This document shows, piece by piece, positions 9,480 to 20,690 of a stretch of DNA of 64,000 nucleotides. The notes under the pieces were generated by a model, which was given only the letters and a program-made list of their open reading frames with translations, ran no database searches and was not told the origin of the DNA. Positions within the stretch are counted from its first letter, which is position 1, and the number at the start of each line of letters is the position of its first letter. The translations under genes were made by a program, and so were the position numbers. The DNA lies in the NCBI GenBank assembly GCA_003290165.1, contig QNQO01010656.1, positions 62,001-126,000 of the forward strand, in the 5' to 3' direction. This stretch comes from Berberis thunbergii. Lineage: Eukaryota; Streptophyta; Magnoliopsida; Ranunculales; Berberidaceae.

Positions 9480-10890
9480 ATATAATTTAAAAAAAAATAA
9501 TAATTAACTAAGGTAGAGAACCGTGGCTAATGGCACACTGCTATCGCTAAGATAAAAATATTAATATAAAAAAGTTTAATTGGCTACGGTATTTGGACGG
9601 AAATGTGTTATTGGTGAATTTATCTAGTTTATAAATATATAGTGATTTTGCTTTATATAATTTTAAAAAAAATTCACATTTACCTACGGTATTTTGACCG
9701 TGGCTAACAAAAAAAATTGTAAACAGTAGCTACGGCCCTAGTGCTGTCGTTATATTGTTTTCTTATAATATTTTTTTTTAAAAAAATCACATTAGTTACG
9801 GTATTTGGACCGTGGCTAATAAAAAAAATTTGTAAACATTAGCTACGGCCCTAGTGCCGTCGCTATATTGTTTTCTTAAATTTTTTTTTAAATGACATTA
9901 GCTACGGTATTTTGGCCGTAGCTAACAAAAAAAAAATTTGTAAACATTAGCTACGGCCCTAGTGCCGTCGCTATATTGTTTTCTTAAATTTTTAAAAAAA
10001 AAAAATCACATTAGCTACGGTATTTGGACCGTGGCTAACAAAATTTTTTTTTGTAAACATTAGCTACGGCCTTAGTGCCGTCGCTAATATAAAAATTTTA
10101 ATATAAAAAAAAAGTTTCATTGGCCGGAGTCGAACCCGAGTCGCCTAGGTGAAAACTAGGTCTCCTAACCGGGCTGAACGAAAATGTGTTATTGGTGATT
10201 TTATCCAGTGTGTAAATATATAGCGATTTTGCTTTATATAATTTTAAAAAAAATTCACATTTAGCTACGGTATTTTGACCGTAGCTAACAAATTTTTTTT
10301 TGTAAACATTAGTTACGACCCTAGTGTCGTCGCTATATTGTTTTCTTAAATTTTTTTTAAAAAAAATGACATTAGCTACGGTATTTGGACCGTGGCTAAC
10401 AAAAAAATTTGTAAACATTAGCTACAGCCCTAGTGCCGTCGCTATATTGTTTTTTTATAATTTTTTTAAAAAAAATCACATTAGCTACGGTATTTGGACC
10501 GTGGCTAACAAATTTTTTTTTGTAAACATTAGCTACGGTCCCAGTGCCGTCGCTATATTGTTTTCTTATAATTTTTTTTTTAAATTCACATTAGCTATGG
10601 TATTTTGACCGTGGCTAACAAAAAATATTTGTTAACATTAGCTACAGTTCTACTGCCGTCGCTAATTCTCGTATTAGCGACAGTTTTAATCCGTCGCAAA
10701 ACGGTTAGCGACGGTGATTTTAATTTATGTACCGAAACCGTAGCAGAAACTATAGCAACGGTTTTATGTCGTCGCAAAGCGTTTAAATAGTGACGGTTTT
10801 AAACCCAACATAGCTAATAATGTTTTTTTTAGCTATGTTGGGTTTAAAACCGTCGCTAATTTTCGTAGCTAATAATGTTTTTTTTGTAGT
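9480..10890. repeat. right subterminal repeat array of CACTA-B
   Basis: About eight repeats of roughly 110-120 bp, each with 'ttagctacggtatttggaccgtggctaa' followed by 'agctacggccctagtgccgtcgcta'. The array grades into more diverged hairpins and a final 40-bp inverted pair near 10785-10855 (gacggttttaaaccca and its complement). Confidence 0.75.
10115..10184 (-). pseudogene. tRNA-Glu(UUC)-like sequence in CACTA-B
   Basis: This is the best preserved of the tRNA-like copies. On the minus strand the acceptor ends pair (TTTCGTT with AATGAAA, one G-U). The anticodon arm is a perfect 5-bp stem, CCTAG/CTAGG, around loop TTTTCAC, which puts UUC (Glu) in the anticodon position. The D-arm contains GGTTAGGA and the T-arm GGTTCGACT with stem mismatches. 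It is probably a relic carried by the CACTA family; internal A and B boxes could still attract RNA polymerase III. Confidence 0.5.
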
Positions 10891-10894
10891 GACA

Positions 10895-11589
10895 TGGCGG
10901 AAATACGAGTTTCATGTTTTTAAAGACTTGCAGCAAGTGTGAGGTGAATGACAATGTCTTATTCTGGGACCATGTTGCAAAGGAAATGGAAAAGATTGGA
11001 GAGTTGTGTCACACACACACCCAGCATTGAAATAGATGATAAGAAGATCATCTGAATGTGGGGTGGGACGCTGCAACTATCAACTACATGAGAGAAAAAA
11101 TATCTCAATTCTGTTGATTTTATTGTTGATTTAACCATGAACTAATGTAACAGCCCATTGGAAAGATACTAGAAATATTATTTGAAAAAGAAAGCACTTC
11201 AGTAGACCATGCATGTGTCACGACAGGAACAATTTAAATGAGACAATATATAAAATAATAAACTTTCTTAACAATTCTTCATCTCAAAATGAGGTCAACA
11301 TTTATCATGCCTAAATTAACAAAATAAATCATAAAAAGAAATTACATTAATCAATTCCAAGTAAATCTTTGACTCAAAATTCGAGCAATAACAACTAGGT
11401 TCTACATCTAATTATCTAGGAAAACAATAAACCAAAGTCTAACAGAAGATGTCAAGTCCTCAACTACTGCAACGAAGCTATAACCACCTCCATGCTCCAA
11501 CTAACCTTGGTAAGTCTCTGGAGCTGCACTCATTAGGAACGCACCAAAATTTGTAAAACAACAAAATTCAGGCCAATATATCAATACTG
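10895..11589. other. unassigned intergenic DNA
   Basis: Nothing codes convincingly here. The sequence is AT-rich host or old repeat DNA that ends at the 8-bp target duplication of the hAT element. Confidence 0.4.
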
Positions 11590-11597
11590 GTGTGAGC

Positions 11598-12526
11598 TAG
11601 GGATGACAGTGGGGCGGATTTTCACGGATATCCGCCCCACTCGCCCCGTTTGGGGATGATTTGGTTTAGGGTGAATGGAGGTTGGGGCAGATACGGATAT
11701 CCAAACTGTATTCGTTTATTATTCGGGGCGGATACAGATTTAGCTATATCCGCCCCACGGATATCCGTTTAACAGGTTAAATTACTACAATACCCTTGAA
11801 CTATAAATAGGAAATAAACCCATCTCACATTCTCATTCTCACAATCTCATTCCGCCTCTCACAGCGAAGGCTCTCTGTGTGGTCGATCGAAGCCTATCTG
11901 GTGGTTGAATCCTCTTTGGTGGTCGAATGTTGGTTTGGTGGTCAAAGTCGAAGCCTCCCACAACTACAGACTCAACACTCGAAGCTCTCCCCTCCCTTCC
12001 TCGCCTTTCTCTCCCCTAGTTGCAAGAAAGATCTGAGATCCAGATTCTTTAGATCATTTTTTTTTTTGTAATTTTTTGTTATAATTTTTGTATCTTGATT
12101 CTTTAGATTGAAAAATTTTTTGTATGGGTTTTTGTATTTTTTTGTTATAATTTTTGTATCTTTTACCAGTAAGAATCCTTATGCTTTTAGGATTGTATGA
12201 TTCACGGATATTACTGTTTCAGTTATTGGATTAGTAGCTTTGTGAGCTTTCGCCTAACAAAAGCCTGTCTGAATCTATTATAGATAATTTGATATTGGTT
12301 AGCAAGTTTTGAAAACATTGTAATGGTTGATATGAGTTTGATGCTATGATCGGGTCCGCAAACCATAAACGGATTGGAGGGGCGGGGCGGATATACGCTA
12401 ATCTGCACGGGGCGGTTATGATTTTTATCTAACTTTATAAACGGATTGGCGGGAAGGATTTGGGGATCCGCTTTTTCTAACGGATCGGGGATGGATTTGC
12501 TCAAATCCGCCCCGTTGCCATCCCTA
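11598..12526. mobile_element. hAT-A, non-autonomous hAT element
   Basis: Terminal inverted repeats TAGGGATGACAGTGGGGCGG (left) and TAGGGATGGCAACGGGGCGG (right, inverted) are flanked by an 8-bp target duplication, gtgtgagc/gtgtgacc, with one mismatch. Subterminal DNA is rich in GGGGCGGAT. Inside are a TATA box (ctataaatagg, about 11802) and a pyrimidine-rich leader (11820-12050), then T-rich DNA, which looks like the promoter and first exon/intron of a former transposase gene. No transposase domain remains in the 929 bp. Confidence 0.9.
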
Positions 12527-12534
12527 GTGTGACC

Positions 12535-13160
12535 AAAGTTACAAATTAAGATACAACTACATAATTAAATAACATTAAAAAAATATGCAATTTACCTTAA
12601 GGAAGACATGTAGTTTTGATTCGATGATCGAATGAGCTTTTAGTTTATTCCCTTAAGGCAATCATAAATACATGTTAACATAATAATATGTGCAAATTTT
12701 CATTGCAGACCGTGCCTTTCTTTGATGTTATAGTTTTTATTATCAGTAATTTAAAGTGTTATATGTGTAGATTTTATTAAAAGGTTATGTTTTCGTTCCT
12801 ATGATTCCTTTTTTCGTTGGTTGTCTCATTTGTAAGCATTAGTTATTCACTATTAATAGTTCAAACAATTTTTCTTTTGAAGACGAGGTTGTTGTTTGAG
12901 CTTCAACGTAGTTAAAGTTTGATGATCATGTTGTATTTGACACAACAGTCACAACATTAAAATGGGCGTTCTTCAAGTAATTCTTGTGGTATCACATTGA
13001 CCTATTTATTTCATTAGATTGAGACCCCATTGTCTAAAAAGAACACAAACATATTGAAATTAACACGTATGAAGGTTTACCACCTATTGCATTGAAGAAA
13101 AGTTTGAGAAGTCTCAATTAGTCACATTTTCTTTATTGTACTTATTTCTTCCTCGAATCT
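12535..13160. other. unassigned AT-rich DNA
   Basis: No coding region, terminal repeats or RNA gene could be recognised between the hAT target copy and the Harbinger-like element. Confidence 0.4.
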
Positions 13161-13163
13161 TTA

Positions 13164-14130
13164 GAGGGTGCTTGTTTGTGGTTCTAAATAGACTCAGAAA
13201 TCTTAATTAGAAGTGGGATACTTTAAAAAGAGTGTTTGTCTTTATAATACATCAAATTGAAATTTTTGTAACAACCCCCAAACCAATATCACTTTTGAGC
13301 TGTAACAGTCCTTCAAACAATTTAAAGTCAAAAGTAAATTCAGTCAAAAAAATGAAAGACAGTTTCACAAAAATAATGACAAAATAAATTGGATCACCAT
13401 GGATAATATCACTTGTAGCACCATACTCTTCATGGTGATATAATTATTGTATCACTTTGTTTGTAAAAATGTGTAAAATTGTTTGGTGGACTGTTACAGT
13501 TCAAAAGTGATATTGTTTTGGGGTTGTTACAAAATTGCCATTTTGGTGTAGTTTAGTTCTGATTAGAAGTTGAAGTTCTGATTGGAGTAAGTACCATGGG
13601 GGTGCTGATCACTTAGCACTAAGTGCTTAATGAAAATTTATTCCAACAATAACCTCACAATAAATTCATAATGATTGCTACTACCCGTTTCCTTACCAAC
13701 CATCTCATTTTTCTCCACCTCCTCTTTATCATGCGAGGAATGCCGCCACCCTCCATGACTTCCCATCCGCCTCCTCCTATTCCTTTTTTTTCGTTTCTAT
13801 TAAAGATTGTATGAGGAATGGAGAGAGATGTAGAATGGTTTTTGGTAATGGTAGGAAGTGATCTCAATGGTATTTGAGGAGAGAAAACAAGTGGAGAATG
13901 GGGTTAACATTGGTGGTTTGTGGTGGGCGATGGAGTTGTGGAATTAGGCAAAAATGTAAAAAAAAAAAAATATTAGTTCAACACCTAAAAACAAGCACTA
14001 TTTAATTTTACAGCTTTTAATCAACAACTCATTCAGAAGCAAAACAAACAATTCATTCAAAAGCTCATTTAGACCTTCTAAGTCTAGTTGGAAGTTAGCT
14101 TCTAACCACTTAAAAAAAACAAACACCACC
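13164..14130. mobile_element. Harbinger-like non-autonomous element
   Basis: The left end GAGGGTGCTTGTTTG and the inverted right end GGTGGTGTTTGTTTT are imperfect inverted repeats. Both are flanked by TTA (13161-13163, 14131-14133), the target duplication expected for PIF/Harbinger elements. The 967-bp interior has no transposase and hosts a MITE. The termini are short and diverged, so a chance match is possible. Confidence 0.5.
13266..13533. mobile_element. MITE with ~46-bp terminal inverted repeats
   Basis: The left arm (TGTAACAACCCCCAAACC...CTGTAACAGTCC) and the right arm (13488-13533) are near-perfect inverted complements over about 46 bp, with about 175 bp between them. The long arms suggest a Mutator-type or other foldback MITE. 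A matching target duplication is not clear. It is nested in the Harbinger-like element. Confidence 0.7.
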
Positions 14131-14133
14131 TTA

Positions 14134-14438
14134 GTGAAGTCATCTCAAGATATAATTTGTTGCATATGCATAACCCGTCAAAATACATCCAAGTATAGGA
14201 GGTTGCTGGTAAATACTAGGATCTTTGCATGAGTAATATACTGGACATGACCTCTCAGGTTACCAACTTCCATTTACCCCATCGTATTATAAGCTTTGGA
14301 GGTGAAATTTGTGAGAACGAAATTATTAAACCATCCTTAGAATTTGACATTTATCAAGATGTAGTATGTAATATTGAAATTGACAATCAGTGTATAGGGA
14401 TATACTCCTTTCATACGACGACTTGGTGATTGACTCAG
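14134..14438. other. short unassigned stretch with a 66-codon frame
   Basis: A plus-strand frame at 14229-14429 has somewhat protein-like composition but no recognisable domain or splice context. It may be a relic exon or chance. The Gypsy element begins immediately after. Confidence 0.2.
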
Positions 14439-14910
14439 CCCAAGCAAAAACAATTTGAAATCCACAAAAAAAGATAAACCACAAAGGTTTATCTGAATAA
14501 TAATTTGATTGAATAAATCCTTGAGCAATAGATAAGAGCAATTTAAAGACCTAACTCAACCTTGGATTCCCTAATAGCCCTAGAAAATCCCAGGTCTAGT
14601 AGGAAATAAAAACTATAATCTTATTAGAAACAAAGCTAAAGAAAACTAAAATTATATTCCAAAACAGTAAAGTGTTGTTTTGGAAGCCTAAATGATCTCT
14701 AATGCCTAAAATCCACTATACATCACATCTTAGAAGTGAGTTGTACCCAAATGTCATTTCCCTTTCTGAAAAGATATTGCATGCCTCATTCCGAGGTCAA
14801 ATGCCAAATCTATAAATTTTGGCTACGTCCTTTTGTCTTTCGTTGGTCCATCACGTCTTCAACTATTTCAGCCATATGTTCTACATTAGTCAACCACATG
14901 TTCTACATCA
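14439..14910 (-). repeat. 3' LTR of the Gypsy element
   Basis: Aligns along its length with 19535-19997, with many substitutions and a local duplication of 'catatgttctaca' near its right edge. Read on the minus strand it begins TGATGTAGAAC. The distal TG/CA end has decayed to 'cc'. Confidence 0.75.
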
Positions 14911-15300
14911 GTCCCTTCCACTTCAAAAGAACTCGACCCCGAGTTATTGTCAGGATAGATAGCCTTATCCTCATGGAACTCATACAAATCAGCAACATTG
15001 AAAGTGTTGGAAAATCCCATGGAATTAAGCAAGTCGATGACATATGCATTGTCAATGATTTACCTCAGCACCTTGTATGAACCATACTTCTTTGGCTGCA
15101 ACTTTTCATATATATATATATATCCGTTGGAAACATTGTCTTTCTCAAGAACACCATAACATAATCTCCTACTTCACTCTTTTGTGTTTGTCTGCTATAG
15201 CTTTGTATTTGGTATTAGTCTCCTCCAATTTTTGTTTAACTGTATCTTTGACAACAACAATATTTGCAGCCATATGTTATGCAGGAACACTCATTATCTG
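14911..15300 (-). pseudogene. C-terminal end of Gypsy pol, decayed
   Basis: On the minus strand, scattered frames encode pieces such as [12 protein letters not shown] and [20 protein letters not shown] text. These are typical of the tail between integrase and 3' LTR in plant Gypsy polyproteins. A short (AT)n run lies near 15108-15124. Confidence 0.5.
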
Positions 15301-15950
15301 GATCTAGGAAATTTCACCAAGTCCACTTCATGGTTAGGAACAACTGTATAAACAATAGAAAATGACGATCTTCTCGTTGCGCTATGGACTGCATTATTAT
15401 AATTAAACTCCACCTGTGGAAGTGCATAATCCCACTGTTTAGGCTTTTCACTACAAATACTGTGAACCATATTTCCCAAAGTACGATTTGTAACTTTAGT
15501 TTGATCGTTTGTCTGCATGAGCAGTGCTACCCCGACTCAAAATAGTGCCAAACAACCTCCACAAAGTAATCCAAATATGGCTTGTAACCTTTGTATCACG
15601 TTCGGAAGTAATGGATTTAGGAATTCCATGCAAATGCACAACCTCCTTGAAAAACAATTTGGCTATGTTGGATGCATCAATTGTCTTCTTGCATGCTATA
15701 AAATGTGCTATCTTGGAAAATCTGTCAACACAACGAAACATAATCAACATCCCTTTGTGTTCGGGGTAATCCGGCACAAAATCCATAGCAAGGTCCTGCC
15801 AGATATCTTCAGGAACATGCAAAAGCATGTAAAGTCTTGTGTTTTGAACTTCTCCCAACGAAACTTGGCAAGTGTAACATTTTCTCTTAATATTCCCCAC
15901 ATCACACTTCAATTGAGACCAATAAAATCACTCATCCAAGCTGGCTATAG
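15294..15950 (-). pseudogene. Gypsy integrase remnant
   Basis: Integrase inserts the cDNA into the host genome. The minus strand shows the CxxC half of the zinc-binding region (KCYTCQ), then the catalytic-core text DLAMDFVPDYPEHKG and VDRFSKIAHFIACKK with the first Asp. ITSERDTKVTS carries the second. The end of the core and the C-terminal part (PKQWDYALPQVEFNYNNAVHSAT) are in another frame. At least one frameshift near 15510 separates the two parts, so no active enzyme is possible. Confidence 0.8.
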
Positions 15951-17560
15951 TTTTATCTCGATACAAGTGAACACTCAATCATTCTCCATGCAAATCTCGA
16001 ATCAATTTCTTCGTAAGGAAGAGACAAGGATGCACAAATTATTGCCTTTGAACAATATCCTTCACTGATAAAATAATCTGCCATTCTCATGATTAACACA
16101 TTTTGTCCAATTTTCTTTAAAATCATTATCAGCTTCATATAATTCCTTCAAGCATTCGAATCCCACAACTTCTTGGGCAAGGGTAATCAACAAAGAAGCC
16201 ATCCTACTAAGTGCATCATCAACCTGATTCAAAGCACCAGTTGTGTTTAATGACAAATGGAAATTTCCGCTGAAAATTCACTCACCTTGCATGCATCTTA
16301 TTAATATTTTTCTGATTGTTAATAAACTTTTAAATTGGATGATTTGTATACAAAACAAACTCCCTTTGAAAAAGGTAGTGTTCCCATTATTTCAAATCTC
16401 TACCAACAACATACAGTTATTGGTCGTAGGTGTCCATTTCTGTCAAACACCGCTTAATTTTTCAGAAAAGAAAGCTATTCGTTTCTTATTCTCTTGATTG
16501 AGCACAACTTCTACTCCCACTTCACTAGCATTACATTCGATCTCAAAAACCCTCTCAAAGTTCGGGAGAGCTAGAATCGGAGCTGTGCAAAGTTTTTTTT
16601 TGATAACTTTTTTCTTGCTCGTTCCCCCAACTGAACTTGCCTTTCTTCAAACACTTCATGATAGGTGTTGCAATGGTACTAAAATTTCTCACGAATCGCC
16701 TGTAAAAAGTCGCCAAACCGTGGAAACTTCTCACTTCAGAAACTGACTTCAGAGTTGGCAATTCACGGATTGCTTCACTTTATCATCATCCATCTGTATT
16801 GCATCTTCACCAATAATAAACCCAAAAGCAACAATTTATGTGTGCAAAAAGTACCCTTTTTCAGATTTATAAACAACTTATTTTCTTTCAATACGCCTAA
16901 AACTTTCCACAAATGAATTGGGTGTTCTGTTTTGGTTTTGTTGTAGATTAAAATATCATAAAAAGAAACTACTACAAAGGAACAAAAAAGGGCGCAGAAC
17001 CTGATTCATAAGTCTGATGAAGGTGCTAGGTATGTTGGATAATCCAAATGGTATCACCAACCACTCGTACAATACATCCTTTCTATTGAAAGATGTTTCC
17101 ATTCATCTCCGGGCTTGATTTGAATCTGGTGATATCCACTTCGCATGTCTAGCTTTGTGAACACCTTTAAACCCTCAAGCACGTCCAACATGTCTTCTAA
17201 ACGAGGTATATGAAATTTGCATTATATAGTAATTTTATTGATTGATCGGCTATCAACTCACATACGCCAAGTATTATCCTTTTTGGGAACTAGGACGAGT
17301 ACTTCACATGGACTCATACTCCCCTTAATAAATCCTTTCCTCAACAACTCCTCAATTTGTTCCTGTAGAATTTCATTCTCCTTCGAGCTCATATGGTAAT
17401 GAGGCAGATTTGGCTAGTGTCGGGGACCAAATCTATATGGTGTTGTATATCTTTCACAGGTGGAAGCTGTTGAGAGAACTCTTCTGAAATAATTTCCTCA
17501 AATTCGCCCAACATCTGTTGCACTTCAATAGGAATTATTTTTTCTTATTTGTTTGTTGCC
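15950..17560 (-). pseudogene. Gypsy reverse transcriptase and RNase H remnant
   Basis: Minus-strand pieces in order: [19 protein letters not shown] and INKITI (about 17300-17230), then [20 protein letters not shown] and a degenerate active-site region. There SFYDILIYN stands where Gypsy enzymes have an F/YxDD motif (about 16960). [20 protein letters not shown] follows (about 16730) and marks the connection region, then RNase H-like text down to about 16000. Several stops and frame changes are present. Confidence 0.75.
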
Positions 17561-17565
17561 AACAA

Positions 17566-18084
17566 TCATTGTACTACCACTTGATAGAAAACATCGACTT
17601 CTTTGATTGACTCAGTAATCTCACACTTAATGTCAGTCAGAAAGCTAGAACTTTTTCCTTTAGGAAAGCTCCTAGATTCCCATATAGTAGCCATAGCAAT
17701 TTTATGATTTTTCCAATTTAAAATCACAACATTATCATGACCCTTCAATGTAGTATCCGCATCATAGTGCCAAGGACGACCAAAACAAATGTGGCAAACA
17801 TCCATATCAATCAAACAATGGATAATATCATGCGACATGTCTTAGCAACACGAAGATGGTCATTTCTTCACCCAACCAAGTGAATATGGTGTGTTATGCG
17901 GCTCTATAGGCAATTTTAAATACTCCACCAATTTCTTCGACACAAAATTTTCGTAGCTTCCATTGTCTATAATCATACCATAGAGTTTATTCTTAACTGA
18001 AAAAAGTGATCGAAACATGCTATGTCGCTTCCCTTCCTCTTTTGGTGTCAACACTCGCTGTAAGACCAAAGCAAACATTTTCAT
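17566..18084 (-). pseudogene. Gypsy aspartic protease and linker remnant
   Basis: On the minus strand MIIDNGSYENFVSKKLVEYL gives the protease active-site region, with DNGS where DSGS or DTGS is usual. It is followed by PYSLGWVKK. After a break, DMDVCHICFGRPWHYDADTT and NHKIAMAT form the typical linker to reverse transcriptase. Two frames are involved. Confidence 0.8.
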
Positions 18085-19534
18085 GCCCTCTTCTACTACG
18101 AATTCAGCCCCTGGATAGTCATCATCGAAATCCCGTTCATCTTCTTCTTCATCATGTTTTTCACTATCTGCCTCCAGTAAATTGGCTTGTTTTCTTTCAG
18201 GATAGACGTTGGAATGGTGCCCTAGTTTGTCGCACCTATAACAAATGTTTGTTGCAGGTTAGGCATATGGATTCTCCCTGAGTACGTTTTTTGTTCTTCC
18301 CTTATTGATAGTATTACCAACCAATGTGATTTATCGAAATATGTCAAAATTTCACGAAATATCTCCAATTTTGAAGTTTTAGAAATTTCTTTTGAAATCC
18401 GAAATATGTCGAAATTTTCTTGAAAAAAGGAATAAGTATTTTAATCTCCGTATATTTTGACATGCTATAATGTTATTTTAGTATAAAAAATTGTTATAAA
18501 AGTGATTTTTATATAATATGTAGTTTGTATGACACTACGAGCCATGTGAAACTTTTTACATAGTATTTAAGAGTTTAAAAGGCATAACGTATATTGTTAA
18601 ATTTGAAATTACAACCAAAATATTTATGTTTTTTCTACACAAAATGAAATATTTCTGAAGATTAGGCGACCAAAAATAACTCAAAAAATGAAATCACAAT
18701 CCTTGAGTATTACTATCCCCTTCCCTAGATCCTCGAAAATAAAAATTTGCAGGTTTCGATCCTTCGGGAGTATAATGCATGAGATTCCCTTTGTCTGCCG
18801 AGGAAATAACAGAGCCATCATACTATTTTGTCGTATTTCTCTGAAAGGAAGTTTGAGCCCTTTCATTATCCATTAATTCTACCCTCAACGCCATGTTAAT
18901 GGCCTCTTGTAGAGTCCACAAATTCCACAACCCAATTTTTTCTTGAATGTAGGGTTTCAGTCCGTTCACATACCTTGCAACCTTCTGATTTTCTGTCTCT
19001 GTCAGATGGTTACATTCTGCCAGTCACATAAACTCTTCTGTATATTTTGTCACTGTTCTAATACCTTGTACACAACTGATATATATAATGTACAAAATAT
19101 GTTCATAATCAAAAGGTAAAAGTTGATCCATCATAAATTGCTTCATCTTCCTCCATTTCCACCACCCAGTTAAGAAAATCTTTAATTTTCAGACTTCTTG
19201 AAAAGTTTGGCATGTCAGCTTTGATATGATAATCGTCAAAATTATTGTGGCGGTAATAGTTATTCTGATGATTCGGATAATTGTCTGGCGGTGGTTCCTC
19301 GAGTTCCTCCTCTGATTCAGACTCACTCTCATGAACATGAAGCCTTATTTTGTTTTATCAACAATTACCTATTCGATTAATGCCTATGTTATCTCCTCCA
19401 TTGTTACCTCTAGTGTTGTTTTCGACAACTTGTCGTAATAACTTATAAATGCCATCTCCACCACGTTCACCCATGGATACGAATCAAAGATAGCAAGAGG
19501 GGAGAACCCCGCTCCGATTCCACTTGAGGCAGTG
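18085..19534 (-). pseudogene. Gypsy gag remnant with AT-rich interruption
   Basis: The minus strand has a zinc-knuckle remnant CYRCDKLGHHSNVY near 18235, in which the last Cys is replaced by Tyr, and an acidic stretch before the protease. Gag text such as PPPDNYPNHQNNYYRHNNFDDYHIKADMPNFS lies near 19200. About 400 bp of very AT-rich DNA (18290-18690) separates the knuckle from upstream gag text and may be a separate insertion without recognisable ends. Confidence 0.65.
19515..19530 (-). promoter_or_regulatory. primer binding site of the Gypsy element
   Basis: The minus strand reads TGGAATCGGAGC, two differences from the plant initiator tRNA-Met site TGGTATCAGAGC. It lies a few bases inside the 5' LTR. 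Confidence 0.5.
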
Positions 19535-19997
19535 CAAGCAAAAACAATCTAGAATCCAACAAAAAAGTTAAAACACAAAAGGTTTCTCTGGATAATGATT
19601 TGATTAAATAAATCCTTGAGTTATACATGAGAGCAATTTAAAGACTTAATTCAACCTTGGATTGTCCTAATAGCCTTAGAAAATCCAAGGTCTATTGGAA
19701 AAAAACTATAATCATATTAGAAACAAAACTAAAATCCTATTGGAAAATAGAAACTAAAATCATATTCCAAAATAGTAAAGTGTTGTTTTGGAAGCCTAAA
19801 CGACCTCAAATGCTTATGATCCATCACACCTCATATTATAGCTGTGAATTGTATCCAAAATGTCGTTTCCCTTTCCAAAATGGTATTGCAAGCCTCATTC
19901 CGAGCTCGGACGCCAAATCTGTAAATTTAGGTTACATCCTTTTGTCTTTCGTCGGTCCATCATGTCTTTAATTAATTCAACTTTATGTTCTACATCA
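19535..19997 (-). repeat. 5' LTR of the Gypsy element
   Basis: A 463-bp LTR with TG...CA ends (plus strand tgcaagc...ctacatca), paired with 14439-14910. On the minus strand the primer site follows directly. Confidence 0.8.
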
Positions 19998-20274
19998 CTG
20001 ATGACCTAGATAAATGATTATTCCAAATCTAAAACTGAATTCAAACAGCAAGGAAATGGTTCTATCCTTTTATAATAAGATTATAAATATTTACATAATT
20101 TACACCTTCTCTTCAATGTTGTGTCTTATTATAAGAAAAGGGTGTTATGGATGTTACGATGGAAATAGAATTGACGATGTTTTCAATCAATAAAAAGAAG
20201 GGAGTTTTCAGGATTCCTGGTAATAAGTATAAGTTTTATTGTTATGTTCGCCCAAATTAGAATTCCAAGACCCA
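19998..20274. other. unassigned DNA between Gypsy LTR and TPR pseudogene
   Basis: No coding potential recognised. By position it would correspond to the 3' part or intron of the TPR pseudogene, but similarity to 51818-52250 is not visible. Confidence 0.35.
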
Positions 20275-20690
20275 TAAGAGCCATGTCGACCATTTGATCG
20301 AGCCCCAATATTACCATTTCATCCTAGCTCCATTAAATCGCCCTCCTCCACCATTTCATCCAAACAAGAGCTAGAAAATTCGGATCCAATCACAAAGGCC
20401 AAGAACTTAGCCCCAAGTGTTGTTCTACCTCCCCTGCTTCCACACCCCAATTGAGACCTATGGTAGTAGACTTCCTCACGGGCACTGCAAGATCCCGAAG
20501 ATCATTATCCAAGTGTGCTCTGGTCATCTTATTCATTGTAACTTCACTGTAAGAGTTAAAGTCACTGATTGGCGTTTTAGCAATTGAAGGACGACATCAT
20601 ATTCTGAAGATAATTCAGTTTAATTGTGAGATACAAATGAGTTCAATATAGGTGTAGAAGCACTTCGAATCACAATTTCTTTTAAGAAAA
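20275..20690 (-). pseudogene. TPR-like gene pseudogene, exon 1 remnant
   Basis: Over about 400 bp this minus-strand stretch follows exon 1 of the intact gene at 51818-52787 in order. Shared plus-strand landmarks are 'ctcctccaccatttcatccaaac', 'cttcctcccctgc...gcttcca', 'gggcactgcaagatcccgaagatcatt' and 'gagttcaa...ggtgt.gaagc.cttcgaa'. The start codon has been lost (the position equivalent to plus-strand 'cagcat' reads 'cacaat') and several indels break the frame. Exon 2 is not found. Both copies are on the minus strand, so this looks like one member of a head-to-tail tandem duplication. Confidence 0.8.

Larger units (their letters stand above)
6898..10891. mobile_element. CACTA-B, complete non-autonomous CACTA element
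   Basis: The left terminus CACTACAAAAAAA starts at 6898 and the inverted terminus TTTTTTTGTAGTG ends at 10891. Both are flanked by a perfect 3-bp target duplication, ACA (6895-6897 and 10892-10894). The 3994-bp interior holds, in order: left subterminal hairpins, a GATCTCCGAGATC repeat, a promoter-like block on the minus strand, more hairpins, a 1.4-kb GATC minisatellite, and a right subterminal array with one tRNA-Glu-like sequence. No transposase reading frame is present, so it would move only with a helper transposase. Same family as CACTA-A and related to CACTA-D. Confidence 0.95.
14439..19997 (-). mobile_element. Ty3/Gypsy LTR retrotransposon, decayed, minus strand
   Basis: Two related LTRs (14439-14910 and 19535-19997) bracket a minus-strand internal region. 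Its order is gag, protease, reverse transcriptase, RNase H and integrase, the Ty3/Gypsy order. A purine tract (rc of gtcccttccactt, 14911-14923) precedes the 3' LTR. A tRNA-Met-like primer site (rc TGGAATCGGAGC) follows the 5' LTR. Every coding segment carries frameshifts or stops. LTR divergence is visibly high and flanking 5-mers do not match (ctcag versus ctgat), so the insertion is old. Confidence 0.85.

Noticed and set aside
10098..10790. Several 60-106 codon frames on both strands
   Set aside because: They run through subterminal hairpin repeats and T-runs of CACTA-B and repeat the same short words.
6920..10860. CRISPR-like array from regularly spaced palindromes
   Set aside because: Spacers are AT-rich and similar to one another, the repeats vary, the genome is a plant, and CACTACAAA termini with a target duplication explain the array.
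15517..16068. 183-codon plus-strand frame
   Set aside because: Shadow of the minus-strand Gypsy integrase remnant, which has recognisable motifs.
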